NCBI GenBank assembly: GCA_029378245.1
Contig: JARKIF010000103.1
Coordinates: 1-64,000, forward strand
Reading direction: 5' to 3'
DNA: 64,000 bases
DNA from: Roridomyces roridus
Lineage: Eukaryota > Basidiomycota > Agaricomycetes > Agaricales > Mycenaceae
Shown: piece after piece, positions 21,776-33,509 of the stretch
Numbering within the stretch: the first letter of the stretch is position 1
Layout of the letters: each line of letters opens with the position of its first letter
Position numbers and translations under genes: made by a program
Notes under the pieces: generated by a model
Databases searched by the model: none
What the model saw: the letters and a program-made list of their open reading frames with translations, nothing else
Told to the model about the DNA's origin: nothing

Positions 21776-23801
21776 ATGCGCTCCACCAAGTTCCTCTCGC
21801 TCCTCCCCTTCGTTCGCCTCGCAATGGCCCAGAACACCTGGTCCTTTGTGCAGGATGGCAACTCTGGCATCATCCCCCTCGAGCTCATCACCATCTCGCC
21901 GACGCTGGCACTGATGTACGACCGTCCCTACACCAACCCCCTCAAGCTTCCCAATGGCGAGCCCGCCTGGGCCGGTCTATGGCACTTCGACACCAACACG
22001 GCGACGCCGCTCGAAATCAAGACAAACAGCTTCTGGTGAATGTTGCATTCGTTCTTAAAACTTCGTTGCTGACTTTGGAATTACAGTGCTAGCGGCGGTT
22101 TTATTTCCAACGGCACTCATGTTGCCGTCGGTGGCCAACCGGTCGACGACATCCCCGGGTGGGGGAACGCTACTGACGGCCGTATGGGCGTCCGTCTCTT
22201 TGGTCCCTGCACCTCGGCCAGTGGCACCGGCCCTGGATGCACCGTGTTCGAGGATCCAGACACCCTCCACCTCGTCGTGACGCGTTGGTACCCTACGGCT
22301 CTGCGCATTGCTGACGGCAGTCTCTTCATCATCGGCGGCAGCGACATCCTGACGACGTTCAACGGGGCGGACATCGCCCAGAACAACTACGAGTTCTTCC
22401 CCCCACGCAAGGGCGAGGAGGGAACAGTGCGCCCGAGCAAGTTCTTGGAAGATACCTTGCCAGCTAACCTCTTCCCTCGGTATTTCCTTCATCTTCTTCT
22501 CTCACTTGTTGATTCACTAACTTGCAATACAGTGGAATGGTCCTTCCCTCTGGCAATGTCCTCATCATTGCCAACAACCAATCTGTCATCTACGACATCG
22601 AGAGCAACACTGAGCTCATGCGCCTTCCCGAGATCCCCAATGGTGTCCGCATTGGTGTCCCCTTCGACGGATTCGCCCAGTTGCTACCACTCTCCCCCGC
22701 TCTACGAGCCCACCGTTCTCGCATGCGGCGGTTCCAACAAGCCCGATACCATCACCTTGGAGGAGATGTCCGTCAACGACGTCGCTTCGGCTCAGTGCCA
22801 GCGCATCACGTTGACTGCCGCCGGTGTCGCTGCCGGATGGGAGATTGATCATCTGCCGCAGCCCCGAGTCATGGCTGAGACTGTCATCCTGCCCAGCGGC
22901 GATATCTACATTCTCAACGGCGCGCACTCTGGGTAAGTCCCACGGTTTAATTTCTAAAAGAGCCAATATTCATTGTAAATCAGCTACTCGGGTTATCCTT
23001 CCGTCGGCGATTCGGGAGCCACCGGCACCAACGCGGCTAACCCTGCGACGCAAGGTATCATGTACAAGAGCACGTTGCCGTTGGGTCAAAGGTTCGTTTG
23101 CAATATTTCCTCTGAGCTTCTTACTCACATTTTGTGCAAAGAATCACTCAGGTCGGCATCCCCACGAGCCCCATCCCGCGGATGTACCACTCTGCTGCGA
23201 CGTTCACGGCCAAAGGGTATGTTCAACACTTTCATCTTGTGGTCGTCATTGACATTGCATAGAAACATTATGGTTGCAGCATCCAACCCCCACCCCTTCG
23301 TCCTCACTGCTGACAACAATCCCAACAACCTTTCCTTCCCCTCGGAGTACCGCGTCGAGTACCTCAGCCCTGACTTCATCACCAACAACTCGCCCCGCCC
23401 AGTCATCTCGAAGTCTCCTTCTCAGCTGGCTTTCAACGCTCAGGGTACGATTACGGTCACTATCCCTGCCAGCCTTGCTGCCGGTGAACTCCAGGGTACG
23501 CTTGATCCCCGCTCATTCTTTGCTCTTTCACTTACAACGTACAGTCTCGTTGATGGACATGGGCTTCATCACTCACGGATGGCACGCCGGCTCGCGTCTC
23601 GTTTTCCTTGAGCACACCCTCTCGGGCAACACTCTCACCATCACTGCTCCCCCCAACGGCAACATCTACGCTCCCGGCCCCGGTTGGATCTACGTCGTCG
23701 CCGATGGTGTCTGGAGCGAGGGTGTCCAAATCATGATTGGTGACGGTGGAAACCCGCCACGCCCCGCTCAGGGTGTTCCGGTGTCTATCACCAGTCTTTG
23801 A
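21776..23801 (+). CDS. glyoxal oxidase-like copper-radical oxidase (one frameshift)
   Basis: Seven exons (21776..22035, 22087..22479, 22533..22932, 22984..23091, 23142..23216, 23263..23495, 23545..23801) give about 575 codons, the usual length for the AA5_1 family. These secreted enzymes oxidise aldehydes and alpha-hydroxycarbonyls and release H2O2 for lignin-degrading peroxidases. A signal peptide opens the protein ([18 protein letters not shown]). Active-site residues are all visible: the Cys of FCASGG, Tyr of RWYPT (the Tyr-Cys cofactor), Tyr-His in PRMYHSA, and His in [10 protein letters not shown]. Galactose-oxidase-like beta strands and a C-terminal DUF1929-type domain follow. Exon 3 changes frame by one base near 22690-22700 (in a CTCTCCCCCGCTC stretch, after the LLPLSP segment). 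All other junctions agree in phase. It is a recent pseudogene or a sequencing error. Confidence 0.85.
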
Positions 23802-24071
23802 AGGGTTGCGGCGAAGTAAACCAACAATGTCGTGTCTTTCTTTTCTTGCTATGAGGGTACAGTCGAGTAAATTATTTGTGTCCACTGTCCAAGCTAATAG
23901 TTGAATCCAATTTGGTCTTCGTTTCGTCAGCTGCGAGTCTCGACTTCCTGTCGAGCAGACAGACTTTGTACTTGACCCCCTACCATGCGTGCTCGCGTTC
24001 ATTACCCTCTCGGTTAATCCGGAGCATTCGACATCTACATATATGTTGCATCTACTCGTATGTATTCCTTT

Positions 24072-24958
24072 CTAGTCGCTGCAAGTCTTGACTCGGTCCT
24101 CGATGGGAAGGAACGTCTTTGCCGCAGGCACCCCGGCCGGAATCCCGAACGGCATGATGGCCGTGGAAATCCACGTCGACGGGAGGTCGAACGTCTTGTG
24201 AATATTGCGCATGAGCTCGTCCGAGTAGGCACCGCTGTGCTGGAGGCTCGCACCGAGTCCCTCCAGGGCGAAGGCGGTCCAGACGGCGATGTGGAGCATG
24301 CCCGCGGAGTTGGTGCTGCCGGCTCGGGTTAGTCTGGTGCCTGTCAGGATCATGGACTAAATTTGCTCACCTCCAGACGGAATAGTGCGAAGCATATCTG
24401 AATATCAAGTCAGTTGGCTTGAGGCGATGAATGGAATACGAGGGCTGACTTAGGAATCTTGGCTGCAATCTATCGTGGATCGGTGAGCCAACGGTACATC
24501 AGGAGGGAAAGGAGGCAAGGGTCGCACCTCGTCGATGACCGCCTGATCTTCGAAGAACATGACCGAGCCATACCCTCCTCCGAAAGCCGTCAGCTTGGCA
24601 ATTGCAATCTCCTTTGCCTCCCCTAAACAAAAGTTAATCACATCTAGTATGTGACAAGGATGAACAAGGAAACGCACCTTCCAGTCCTTTGAGAGCCGAT
24701 TCGCTGATGAGATTCCACAGCTTGGTGTTCGCAGCACCGGTGACGAGGACTGCACGGCCCGACCTGGTGCGTGTCAATGAAAGATTCCACACCTAGGACG
24801 CGCCGAAGAAACACTAACTGAGTAGTGAAGGCAGTCGGTGTATGAATCACCGCTTGCTTGATGATAACCTCCAGCTTCTCATCGGGGATAGACGAAGCGT
24901 TTGTGATCGCATGGTGGGTGCGGCGGGTGGCGAGGGTGGCGAGGTAAGCGTCGGACAT
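24072..24958 (-). CDS. nitroreductase-family oxidoreductase, 203 aa
   Basis: Six exons (24958..24819, 24763..24678, 24622..24528, 24469..24450, 24397..24371, 24315..24072) splice in phase to 203 aa. The sequence has the pattern of the fungal Frm2/Hbn1-type nitroreductases: N-terminal RRTHHAI, then IKQAVIHTPTAFTTQ, a KLWNLI helix, an FGGGYGSVMFFED segment, and ending with SAGMLHIAVWTALALEG-like and GASLQH motifs and an AKTFLPIEDRV tail. These are FMN-dependent reductases of quinones or nitro compounds, linked in yeast to oxidative and lipid stress. The protein is cytosolic by sequence (no signal peptide). Two exons are only 20 and 27 bp, which automatic annotation may miss. The family assignment is from memory of motifs and is firm; the substrate is unknown. 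Confidence 0.85.
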
Positions 24959-25285
24959 TGTTGGGCAGAATGCAAAAGGTAATAAGATGAGAAAATACCG
25001 ACCTTGCTCGCGGCCTTATATTCAGCATTGTCGCCGTTGAGAATTTTCGATAAATATAGAGTTAGGAGACGCTGTATTTGCTTTTTGGATCGAGTTTGTC
25101 AGTAGGATTTGACGAAATTCTGAGTAATGCGTACCTCTGTGGCGCAGACGTTTGCAATCAGACGCGGCTTTCCGAGATTCATCGCGGCCGGGTCGCTCGG
25201 GGTTCACGTTGTCCATTCCGGGAGAGGCAGAGACACAGGGGTACTTCATGAACATTGGCACGACAAGGGAACAAACACGGTATCA

Positions 25286-25778
25286 TCAAGAAATAGACCA
25301 ATTCGCATTCGGGATAACTCCAGCCGTCACAGGCGCCATCTTCTGGAACACCTTCTTCGGCACCTGCACATCGTGGGGTCCAGCTTGGTCGTCCTCTACG
25401 AAATTGTCGGCAATGATGACCCAGACAGTCTCGTTGTTGGCCGGGTCTGTGATTGTTAGATTCTTGCCGCAGATGGAATCCCTGGGGGCATTGAGTTTCA
25501 ATCGCGTAGTTATGAAAGAGTACGGCTTACCCAGGCCAACTCTCGTAGGTCGTTAGCGACACGCTCCCAACGGCCTGATCACTGGTATTCCGCCACCCGC
25601 ACGCTCCGTAACCCGGAGTGAAATACAATACTGCGGCGAGATGTGCTCAGTGCCGTCCGGAAAGACCAGAAGAATGTTATGGCCTACCAGAACCTGCACC
25701 GCTGGTAATTGGTGTCTGAGGACTAGCACTGGCTAACCCAATGAATGCGACAGGCAGGAAAAGCTTTGTAGCGAGCAT
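25286..25778 (-). CDS. small secreted double-psi beta-barrel-like protein, 126 aa
   Basis: Exons 25778..25694, 25630..25531 and 25481..25286 (introns 63 and 49 bp) give 126 aa. The N-terminus is a clear signal peptide (MLATKLFLPVAFIGLASAS). The mature part resembles RlpA-like/barwin-like double-psi barrels: TPGYGACGW near the start, then ICGKNLTIT, a WVIIADN strand, a VQVPKKVFQKMA helix and an ending with Trp-Ser-Ile. In the family the VVDRC-type strand usually carries a cysteine pair and a catalytic-like Asp; here that segment reads IADNFVEDDQAG and has no cysteine. Only the GACGW and ICGK cysteines remain. Such proteins in fungi include cerato-platanin-like and papain-inhibitor-like effectors; the role here is unknown. 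Confidence 0.75.
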
Positions 25779-27426
25779 CTTGCAGTGAGGAGCGACAGAG
25801 TTGGTAGCCCGTTTTAATGGAGGACAAAATGGCCCCATTGAACGGAGATTAGAAAGCCGACGGGGACATCTGGGATCGTATCTCCCTTCGAAGGACGCGG
25901 ATGGGTTAGAATGCGTGGTGTGTATCACTTGGCCAGCCGGGCAGCGGGAGTCGAAACGGATATGACGGACATGCGAGTAGGATGCCTTGGCGAGTCGGAG
26001 ATGAGGAGCCTGGTACCTCTTCTGTCCGTTATGCCCGCAGACGAAATGAAAGGGTGGGTGCTTCTGCAAGAGCCACGTAGCATTTGAGCCACTTCTGCCG
26101 GCGACACAACCTGTTCTAGTCAGGGTCGGAAGTGCCCTAGCAATTCATGTACGGTCGGCCAAGATCCCGTCCGAGGCGTCGACCAGATGGTGGTCTGAGT
26201 CAGAGAGTGTCCGGATCAAACCGCTCCGATCAACGTTGTGATCGCCGCTTGAAATCACAGTTCATAGTCCTAGTAAGTACTTTCAATTGGGCAAGAGCTT
26301 TCAGTTTCTTCAATCCCCGGTTCTCGGGCCTTCCGTAGGGAATTAGCACTGCCCACCGCCGTGTTCATGTTCGGTCGCAGCGTCATCGTCTGGTACCGGT
26401 GCTCAATGATGGAGTGTTCCCGGGGCAGTCTGGCAAAAAAGGGAGTACTTGACGGAGAGAGCGGAAAGCCGTCCTACAATCCCAGCAGGGCCAGAGTGAT
26501 CCATGGTTCAATCCGACATATTTGATCGTTGAGTTCTGGGTTGGTTACGCACAGCCGTGTGCAAATCCGAACGTCGGAGGAGCATTGTGGGGATCCCCGA
26601 GGCTTCGGACCTTCTTTTATACACCACATATGAATGTGATCCTCGCCCGCGCGAGGTCATTGGCCACATGCGAGTCATATTTATTGAATTCAGACTGATG
26701 TTGTGGGCTCACCTGAATCTCTAAAATTCTTCGAGGTAGACGTCAATTGAATTGGCTGAAACTTCAAAGAAGCCCTTACCCTGAGCGCCCAACACTGACT
26801 GAGAACTGTCAGCTCTGCTGGTTTCTGGCTTTCGGATGGGGTCGACTTCTCTGCAGAATCCGCGGAAGCAAAATGTCATACTCAAAATTGATGAACGGAA
26901 GGTGAATCCGAGTAAATCAGACTGGCCGCTGAAGATCCCGGGAGCGAAGAATCAAGAATTGTCCTTTCTCGTTAATCCCTGTTCAGCGGTCGACAATGCC
27001 CGTTTGTTCAAACCACAGATCAGTATCGACGGTGGTACAAAACTGGCGACTGCGGGGCCGGAAATATCATCAAAGACGGCTTAAAAAGCCCTCTCCGGCT
27101 AAAGTTGGGCTGAAGATCTGCAAAACGATGAATCATACTGGCAGCTACACGTGGATGCCCTCCCACCGCCACTGATACGTCCTTGGTTTTCACATGCGAC
27201 TAAGGTCCAACATAGCCCAGTCAGTCGACAATGGTGATTCGGAATCTGCAGGGTCTAATCTTGCCTCCGACGAGTCACTGCTAGTCCTCCGGCTCTTGCT
27301 TGAATTGTACTGTATTCAACGTCCACGCGTCGCGTATTCGATGTATCTCCAAATTGAACTTGCCGGTGGGTATTAAGAGAGAACTTTGCGGTGGCAGCTT
27401 CCCTTGTAGCAGTGGCCGACTACAGC
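25779..27426. other. intergenic stretch, no gene supported
   Basis: No frame with introns or domain patterns is visible over this 1.6 kb. It separates the small secreted-protein gene from the DUF6593-like gene and should hold the 5' control regions of both. Confidence 0.55.
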
Positions 27427-28144
27427 ATGTGGAACCCCTATTATCAAGGCGGTTGGCCCAACGCAGGCCCCTCATCTTCGGCTGGCAACTCACCGGTGGT
27501 ACCACAGCCTTCGATATTCGGCGCGCTGCCTTACGCGTCCACACCAACGTCGCCAGGCCCGCCGCCGACATTCATGTCCTTTCGCTTCACCACGTTCAAT
27601 CCGACGATTTTGGACTCGACGGTCGTGGGGCCCAAAGCGCAGGCGTACTTTCTGTCCAACACTGATACCCCGTCTCCGGGATTCACCGTGGTGCATAATT
27701 CCGCCAACAAACCCATCATCGTCATCCAGTGGGCGAGGCATCCCGTCATCGAGATCTGCGACATTTTGTCCAAGAGACATACATCAAAGTGGTTGACGTT
27801 GTCTCCAGATAAAAGGTTCGTGTTTCGTCTTGTTGAATGTGCTACTGAAATCTTGACTCGTGTAGTTTCCGGACGATGAGCGCGAGAGGGAGGACGTTCG
27901 TGTGGGTTCCCGAGGGGCAATACATTTCCGTGCGTTCATGTCTCTCCATCTCGGGAACAGAAGTTGACAACATCGATTCCAGTTGTATTCATCCGGTCTG
28001 GGCGCCCCACAAATATATGGGCGAATACTCCGGGGGGAGGAGACGGTGACGCTCGAGCTCACGACGGAGGCGATACAGGTTGGGTTGCTGGAGGTTTGCG
28101 TAGCGGCAACGCTGCTGCTGCAATGCGGGCGTAATATCGACTAA
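27427..28144 (+). CDS. DUF6593-like protein, 204 aa
   Basis: Exons 27427..27815, 27866..27929 and 27983..28144 join in phase (2, then 0) to 204 aa. The start is the first in-frame ATG (MWNPYYQGGWP). A Pro/Ser/Gly-rich N-terminus is followed by an all-beta domain: FMSFRFTTFNPTILD, a PGFTVVHNSANKPIIVIQW strand pair, the HPVIEICD segment, TMSARGRTFVWVPEGQY and a final strand-rich region. This is the pattern of the large agaricomycete DUF6593 family, whose function is unknown. No signal peptide or membrane segment is visible. It is convergent with the F-box gene at 28275. Confidence 0.7.
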
Positions 28145-28274
28145 AATTGACGGTTCATGGACCTTTTTACATCTCGACGGACTTTTGTAGACATGTGGAA
28201 TTGTACCAGAGTTACAATATTTTCCTAGTCGTGTTTTGAATACGAGTTCCAAAAAGAATGAGGGAAATGCGTGC

Positions 28275-29900
28275 TTACGAATAATTACGGCGCCCTCTGA
28301 GGGTCAAACCGAGAGGTGGAGTCCGATTCTGTAGGTATGAGATTTCATAGACGCGGATATAAGTACACTCACGTTTCAAATGATGAACCGTCACCCGGAT
28401 CCCAGGACACTCCCTCTCAACAGCCGCAGCCGTCTCCACCTCGGGAAGAAACACAAACAACGACAACTCGCGCACCGCAGGCCACAGGCGCACCCAGCCC
28501 GCCAGAGGTACAACCCGCGTGACGAAGAAGGCTAAGTGTGGGAGTTTGAATGTGACTCGCAGGTCGGAGATGTTGTGAACGGCCTGCTCTGGCTCCGCAG
28601 GAGTAGATTGAAGTTTCGCAGATTTGAGCCTCTCGGGCGCGGAGCACCACGGAAACCACTCGTATACGAGGATAGCGAGCGATTGAATATTGGGATGCGC
28701 CGAGAGACTGTGCAGCGCGGCAGTGTATGCCTCCCACTTTCCCTGGTGCTCGTGGAGTTCGAGCGCAATAGTGGTGAGGTTCGCCAGTGGATTGCCGTGC
28801 CGCGGGGATAGAATCCATGCGAGGAATGGCGCGGTGCCGAGCATGTACTCGAGGTGCGGAAGGGCGTCGGATGGGAGATTGGCGTTGTCTGTGGGTGTTT
28901 GGGCGATCCGCTCGAACGATTGGTGGTACGGTCCTTGAACCGTGATCCGCTCGAGAGTCGGGTGGCGAGAGAGGAAGCCAGCCGTAGATGCATAGGGTAT
29001 TGCCGGAAATGCCATTTCGACGGCACGGAGGAGTGGTAGGGTGAGTGACTCGAATAGAAGGCTCGTCTCGGCCAAGGAGAAATAGCCGGGGAGCCGAAGG
29101 TTTGCGATACTGTGCCCACGGAATACTACAAGGGACCCGAGGGCAGATGACGCCTCGGTATCGAGGGCACGGATGGATATAGTGGAGAGGGCACCGAACA
29201 ATGTTGTCGGGAACAGGAACAGAATCCGTGCTTCGCGAAATTGATCTCTCTGGATCACCGCCGAATCGGCAGCGGGCTTTTTGTTTGCGCCGACGATTCT
29301 TTTCAGAGGGGAAATGATCCTCTGTAAGCCCTTGGCCGGTGTGAAGCTGGGTGGTCGGATGATGGTAACCATGAACGGTGACACCGTCACCACTGGTCGG
29401 GCTCCGTACGGAGAGAGCAGTGTGAATACCAGGTCTTCGATGTCGAAAGGTTCAATTGGGCTGATGGGCCGTGCAATGAACTGCATATCCACGGATTTAA
29501 TTGGTGGGAGACGATGGGCTAGGCTTTGTAGTGCCCGCAGGTCTCGGTCCACGGTGGTACCTGCGTCAAAGCGCAAGTCTAGTGCATCTAGACGCGTGAT
29601 GAAGCGCCCAATACAGAGCGCAGGAAAGGCGCCGCTGGTGGATATCTGCGGGAAGGAATTGTTGGCCACATCCTCTTCCGTTATATCGTAACGCCTGAGG
29701 TACGAGAGGAGAGCGAGGTCGTGGAAGTGCTTGGAAATGACAGCGAGGGGCAGGAGGTCTCTGTCATCCAGATGCTCCAAGATTTGGAGAAGGAGTTCTT
29801 CAGAAAGCCAGGAGTTGTTCAAGGCAGGAGTCGGCGTGCTGGGAGGAGAGGACATTGGAGAGGAACAAGACGTGTGAGCCAGCTCATGATGGCGATTCAT
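28275..29900 (-). CDS. F-box domain protein, 541 aa
   Basis: A long minus-strand frame starts at 29900, with a better start perhaps at the second Met (29855). The F-box is at about residues 28-75 (SWLSEELLLQILEHLDDRD then LPLAVISKHFHDLAL). F-box proteins bind Skp1 and bring substrates to an SCF ubiquitin ligase. The rest is leucine-patterned without canonical LRR spacing, which is usual for agaricomycete F-box proteins. Near the 3' end a good GTGAGT...CTACAG pair (about 28373-28330) would remove 44 bp and change the last residues; both endings are open, so the C-terminus is uncertain. The family is strongly expanded in mushrooms, and the substrate cannot be inferred. Confidence 0.8.
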   Translation of the reverse strand: MNRHHELAHTSCSSPMSSPPSTPTPALNNSWLSEELLLQILEHLDDRDLLPLAVISKHFHDLALLSYLRRYDITEEDVANNSFPQISTSGAFPALCIGRFITRLDALDLRFDAGTTVDRDLRALQSLAHRLPPIKSVDMQFIARPISPIEPFDIEDLVFTLLSPYGARPVVTVSPFMVTIIRPPSFTPAKGLQRIISPLKRIVGANKKPAADSAVIQRDQFREARILFLFPTTLFGALSTISIRALDTEASSALGSLVVFRGHSIANLRLPGYFSLAETSLLFESLTLPLLRAVEMAFPAIPYASTAGFLSRHPTLERITVQGPYHQSFERIAQTPTDNANLPSDALPHLEYMLGTAPFLAWILSPRHGNPLANLTTIALELHEHQGKWEAYTAALHSLSAHPNIQSLAILVYEWFPWCSAPERLKSAKLQSTPAEPEQAVHNISDLRVTFKLPHLAFFVTRVVPLAGWVRLWPAVRELSLFVFLPEVETAAAVERECPGIRVTVHHLKRECTYIRVYEISYLQNRTPPLGLTLRGRRNYS

Positions 29901-30380
29901 ATCAACGCAAATTTAGTCCAGACTCCACCTTGATGGAGGAGGGAAGCAGTAACCTTATTCGAGACCAGCAAGTACGACTCGCCGTGGACGGTGGTGGGCG
30001 AAGCAGAGTGCTGATTCGGATCGAATGGCTAGTCGTCTAGCGCGGCCGGATGATCCCGGATCACTGGCAGGACGATCAAGCCTCTTGACTCTGACCACCA
30101 TGTCGCGATTCCTATTGCAACCTTTGGGGCACAAAACCCGGGCAAGATGACCACTGCCCACAAGTATGACTACTATGAGTCTGTCGCTGCCTGTCGCTGC
30201 TGTCTGGGGCTGTCTACCACCGTGTATCTGATGCAATACAGCCTTGCTATCATCTATGTAAGTACGGCGCTCAAAATGACATACTCACTGCCCATCTATT
30301 CGTATTCACGCCGCCTCGGAGTCGCGCTGTTACAACGTGTGCCTGAGATCTGCCACGTCAACTTCAGGTCTCTCTCCACC

Positions 30381-33204
30381 ATGTCGGCCTCCGCATCGAA
30401 GACTACTGCTTCCTCCACACGTAGAACCACAAGCCATGTCCGCAGAGTCTCGTCCAGCACCGACTCGATTGCCATGGCACTACTGGTAGCCAGGACAATC
30501 GAAGCAGCGGCCGAATGTGCACCGTTTCCTTTCATCAAAGGTGCATTCGGGGCTGTGGTGGTGCTCCTCGAGCTCGTCGAGGTAAGCTTTAATACCTCCG
30601 TGGATCTTACATTAAGCGCTATCAGAAAGCACGCCAGAATCGCGCAGACCTCGAAGACCTTTGTCACGACTCTGTGGATATCATCAAGATTGTCCGGGAC
30701 CAGATTTCAAGCCACGGAGACACCGCCGCGTTCCGATTCAAGGACTTATGCGAGGAACTAGACAAGTGTGCCTTTCTGCCAGTTCCGAGTTCGGCCTCAC
30801 CATTGAATCAGATCGCTGTGTGAAATCGTTGACGCCGTTCGGCTTGCACAGAGCCTTCCCAAAGGATTTTGCGCTCGTTTACGGGAACTCTTCCACGTAC
30901 ACAGCAAGGCCGAAGAAATCGCTGCATATCAAAATAAATTGCGCTCGTTGCGCTCGAATTTCGTGGTATGAATTCATAAGTACGAGAAACGAATGTTGAT
31001 TGATTCTCTCAGCTTCTAGCCGCAGTGGATACCAACTTTCAAGTCCATAAAATGGCAGCGCTCGTTACCAATGCCATCGTTCCGCAGGCAACGACCTGTA
31101 TCAACAACTGTTCCCCTCCGTCCAGAATCTTTCGCGGACGACACACTCTTTTGGCGAAGATTCATTCGCACTTTTCTGAAAGCTCGACGGATCAGAAAAT
31201 TTTCCTGCTGCATGGACTTGGCGGTGCTGGCAAGACACAGATTGCGCTCAAATTTATCTCAGAGGCCTCTCAGTACGTCGCCCTAAAATGTCGGAGAATC
31301 CAATCTGATTCACAGTTCCAGATTTCTTTCGGATGTGTTTCTTGTCGATGCTAGCACGACGGACACGATCAAGATGGGTCTTGAGAACATCGCCACGGCA
31401 AAGGCCAGTGGCACCACGGCGCAGGACGCACTCAAACTTCTTGGCACCAAACCCGGGTCCTGGCTCTTATTCTTCGACAACGCAGATGATCCGACGATTA
31501 ACTTGAATGCTTTCTTCCCTCGGTGCAACCACGGGAACATCTTGATCACATCCCGGAATCCGGGTCTCTCCACCTATGCGAGCTCGTCTTGTCTTGTCTC
31601 GGATCTCGAAGAAACAGATGCCGTGGACCTTTTGCTTGTCAGCGCAGGACAAGAGACTACCCCCGGAAATAAGGATTTGGCCCTTGATATTGTCAGGGTA
31701 AGCATTTGATTCTACCCGACCGTTTGTAGTTGATGCTTTACTCCAGGCTCTGTGGCTCCTGCCGCTGGCGATCATACAAGCGGGTGCATTCATCGCACGA
31801 ACAGGATCCCTCAAGAGTTATCTAGCACTCTACACCACAAATCGGTCTCGTCTTCTCAGCGAGAAACCATCTCAATCGCATGACGACTATGCCTGGACCG
31901 TATACACGACGTGGGAAATCAGTTTCAAGCAACTGTCCTCGCGGGCTCGGAATTTGCTTCAACTCTGTTCGTTCCTTCACCATCAGGGAATTTCAGAGCA
32001 GATATTCCGCGGAGCTTGTGCGTATAACTGGCCGAGTACGGGTCCATCCAGAGAGGAGCTCTACAAAGCTGTTGACTTTCTGTCGCAGTTCTCAGGGCCG
32101 TCTGAGCTTTGGGACTCTTTGGCATTTACAGATGCTACAACAGAGCTGCGAGCGTATTCTTTGATCAACTTCAGCACGGAGACTGGGTTGTTCTCGATCC
32201 ACCCTCTCGTGCATAGTTGGCTGCGGGGCACTGTGCTGGATCGGACGGAGCAGCATTCTTGCATGGTTACGATTTTAGGGATGTCGATTGCAGGTCTTAC
32301 CGATGCTGAAAAGGAGTCCGCAAGCCTGCGGCTCTTACCTCATGTTGATGCACTACTCGAAACCGATCATGGACCTCCGGATTTCCACCTGGAATTTGCG
32401 AGGGTTTATTACCACACTGGGAGACCCAGGAAGGAGGAGGCTCTTTATGCTGCAGTGCTCGAGAAGCGGACAATCCTCTTGGGAGAGTCTCATTCTGACA
32501 CTCTAGAAATCATGGGCAACCTTTCTTGGACAAATCATAAGCTGGGTCAATATGCAAACGCTGAACAGCTTCAAACCGTCTTGTTGGATAGGCGGACTGA
32601 AAGTCTGGGAGTTGAGCATCCAGATACCCTGCGTACGATGGCTAATCTCGCCTCGACATATCATCATCTTAGGTGGTTGAGCAAGGCAGAGGAGCTTGGC
32701 GCTCGTGTTCTTGAACAGCAGAAGAAAATTTGCGGAGAAGATCATCCGGACACGCTCTGGACAACTGTGAATCTCTCCAATACGTACAGACAGCTGGGTC
32801 AACTCTCCCGAGCCGCAGAGATGCAGGAGTCTGTGCTCGCAAAGCAACAGAAATTGAGAGAAGGAGATCCAGATCTGTTGTTCACGATGGACAGTTTGTC
32901 CAACACGTACCGTGAACAGGGGAATTTGGATCAGGCAAAGCAGCTTGGGATGTCGGTTTTGGAGAGACAGAGGCGGTACCTTGGCGAGTTTCATACAGAC
33001 ACTCTGGAAGCAATGGCCAACATGACATTGATTCATTTGGCTTTGGGAGAGCTTGAAGAGGCGAGGCATTGTGCTGTGGTCACTGCAGAGAAGAATTCTG
33101 CCATATTGGGTGAAGACCATCCAGAGACGCTGCGTGCTATGGGCAATCTGGCGGAGGTTTATGTGGCGCTTGGAAAAGTTGAGAGTGTAGAATCGGGGAA
33201 GTAA
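30381..33204 (+). CDS. NLR-like protein: helical-bundle domain, NB-ARC, TPR repeats, 864 aa
   Basis: Exons 30381..30581, 30626..30765, 30812..30965, 31013..31272, 31316..31697 and 31747..33204 join in phase to 864 aa. The first 190 residues are helical and match the MLKL-like/HeLo-like N-terminal domain common in agaricomycete NLRs (FPFIKGAFGAVVVLLELVE, then KARQNRADLEDLCHD). NB-ARC follows: P-loop GLGGAGKTQIALKF (about 31218), Walker B SWLLFFDNADD (about 31462), ILITSRNPGL and LLPLAIIQAGAF. The C-terminus carries five or more TPR units of the ATL-type (LGEDHPETLRAMGNLA and variants). By analogy with fungal NLRs, ligand sensing by the TPRs would trigger oligomerisation and cell-death or incompatibility signalling. 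The family call is firm; the role is inferred. Confidence 0.88.
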
Positions 33205-33283
33205 GTAGCTAGAATATAGTTATGGATCAAAAGCTAGAGCTGGAGTCAGCCCGGTGGTGATCTCAATAACAATATCTTTGTCA

Positions 33284-33396
33284 GCGTGATTGGTGTAAAG
33301 GTAACATTGAAGCTTCCCATTCACACGGTCCCGTGACAATGGCCCTGCATCACGGGGACACTGCTTTAGCTTCGGGTTCGATTCCCGGATCACGCA
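33284..33396 (+). tRNA. tRNA-Gly (anticodon CCC) with a 42-nt intron
   Basis: A full cloverleaf can be drawn. The acceptor stem GCGTGAT pairs with ATCACGC (33389-33395), followed by discriminator A. The D arm contains AAAGGTAA, and the anticodon stem GAAGC pairs with GCTTT. The loop TTCCCAT gives anticodon CCC at 33316-33318. The T arm is TCGGG-TTCGATT-CCCGG. The intron 33320-33361 sits at the canonical place, one base 3' of the anticodon. A Pol III terminator (TTTTT) follows immediately at 33397. It lies just downstream of the NLR gene on the same strand. Confidence 0.88.
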
Positions 33397-33509
33397 TTTT
33401 TGCTTTTCTCATCGCTTACTGCTTGCTACACAGGCGTGAGCGCTCCTTGCACTTGGTTCCCTTCTTTGCTTCTTTGACATCACAAAAAGACCTCGCAACA
33501 ACCAGCACG

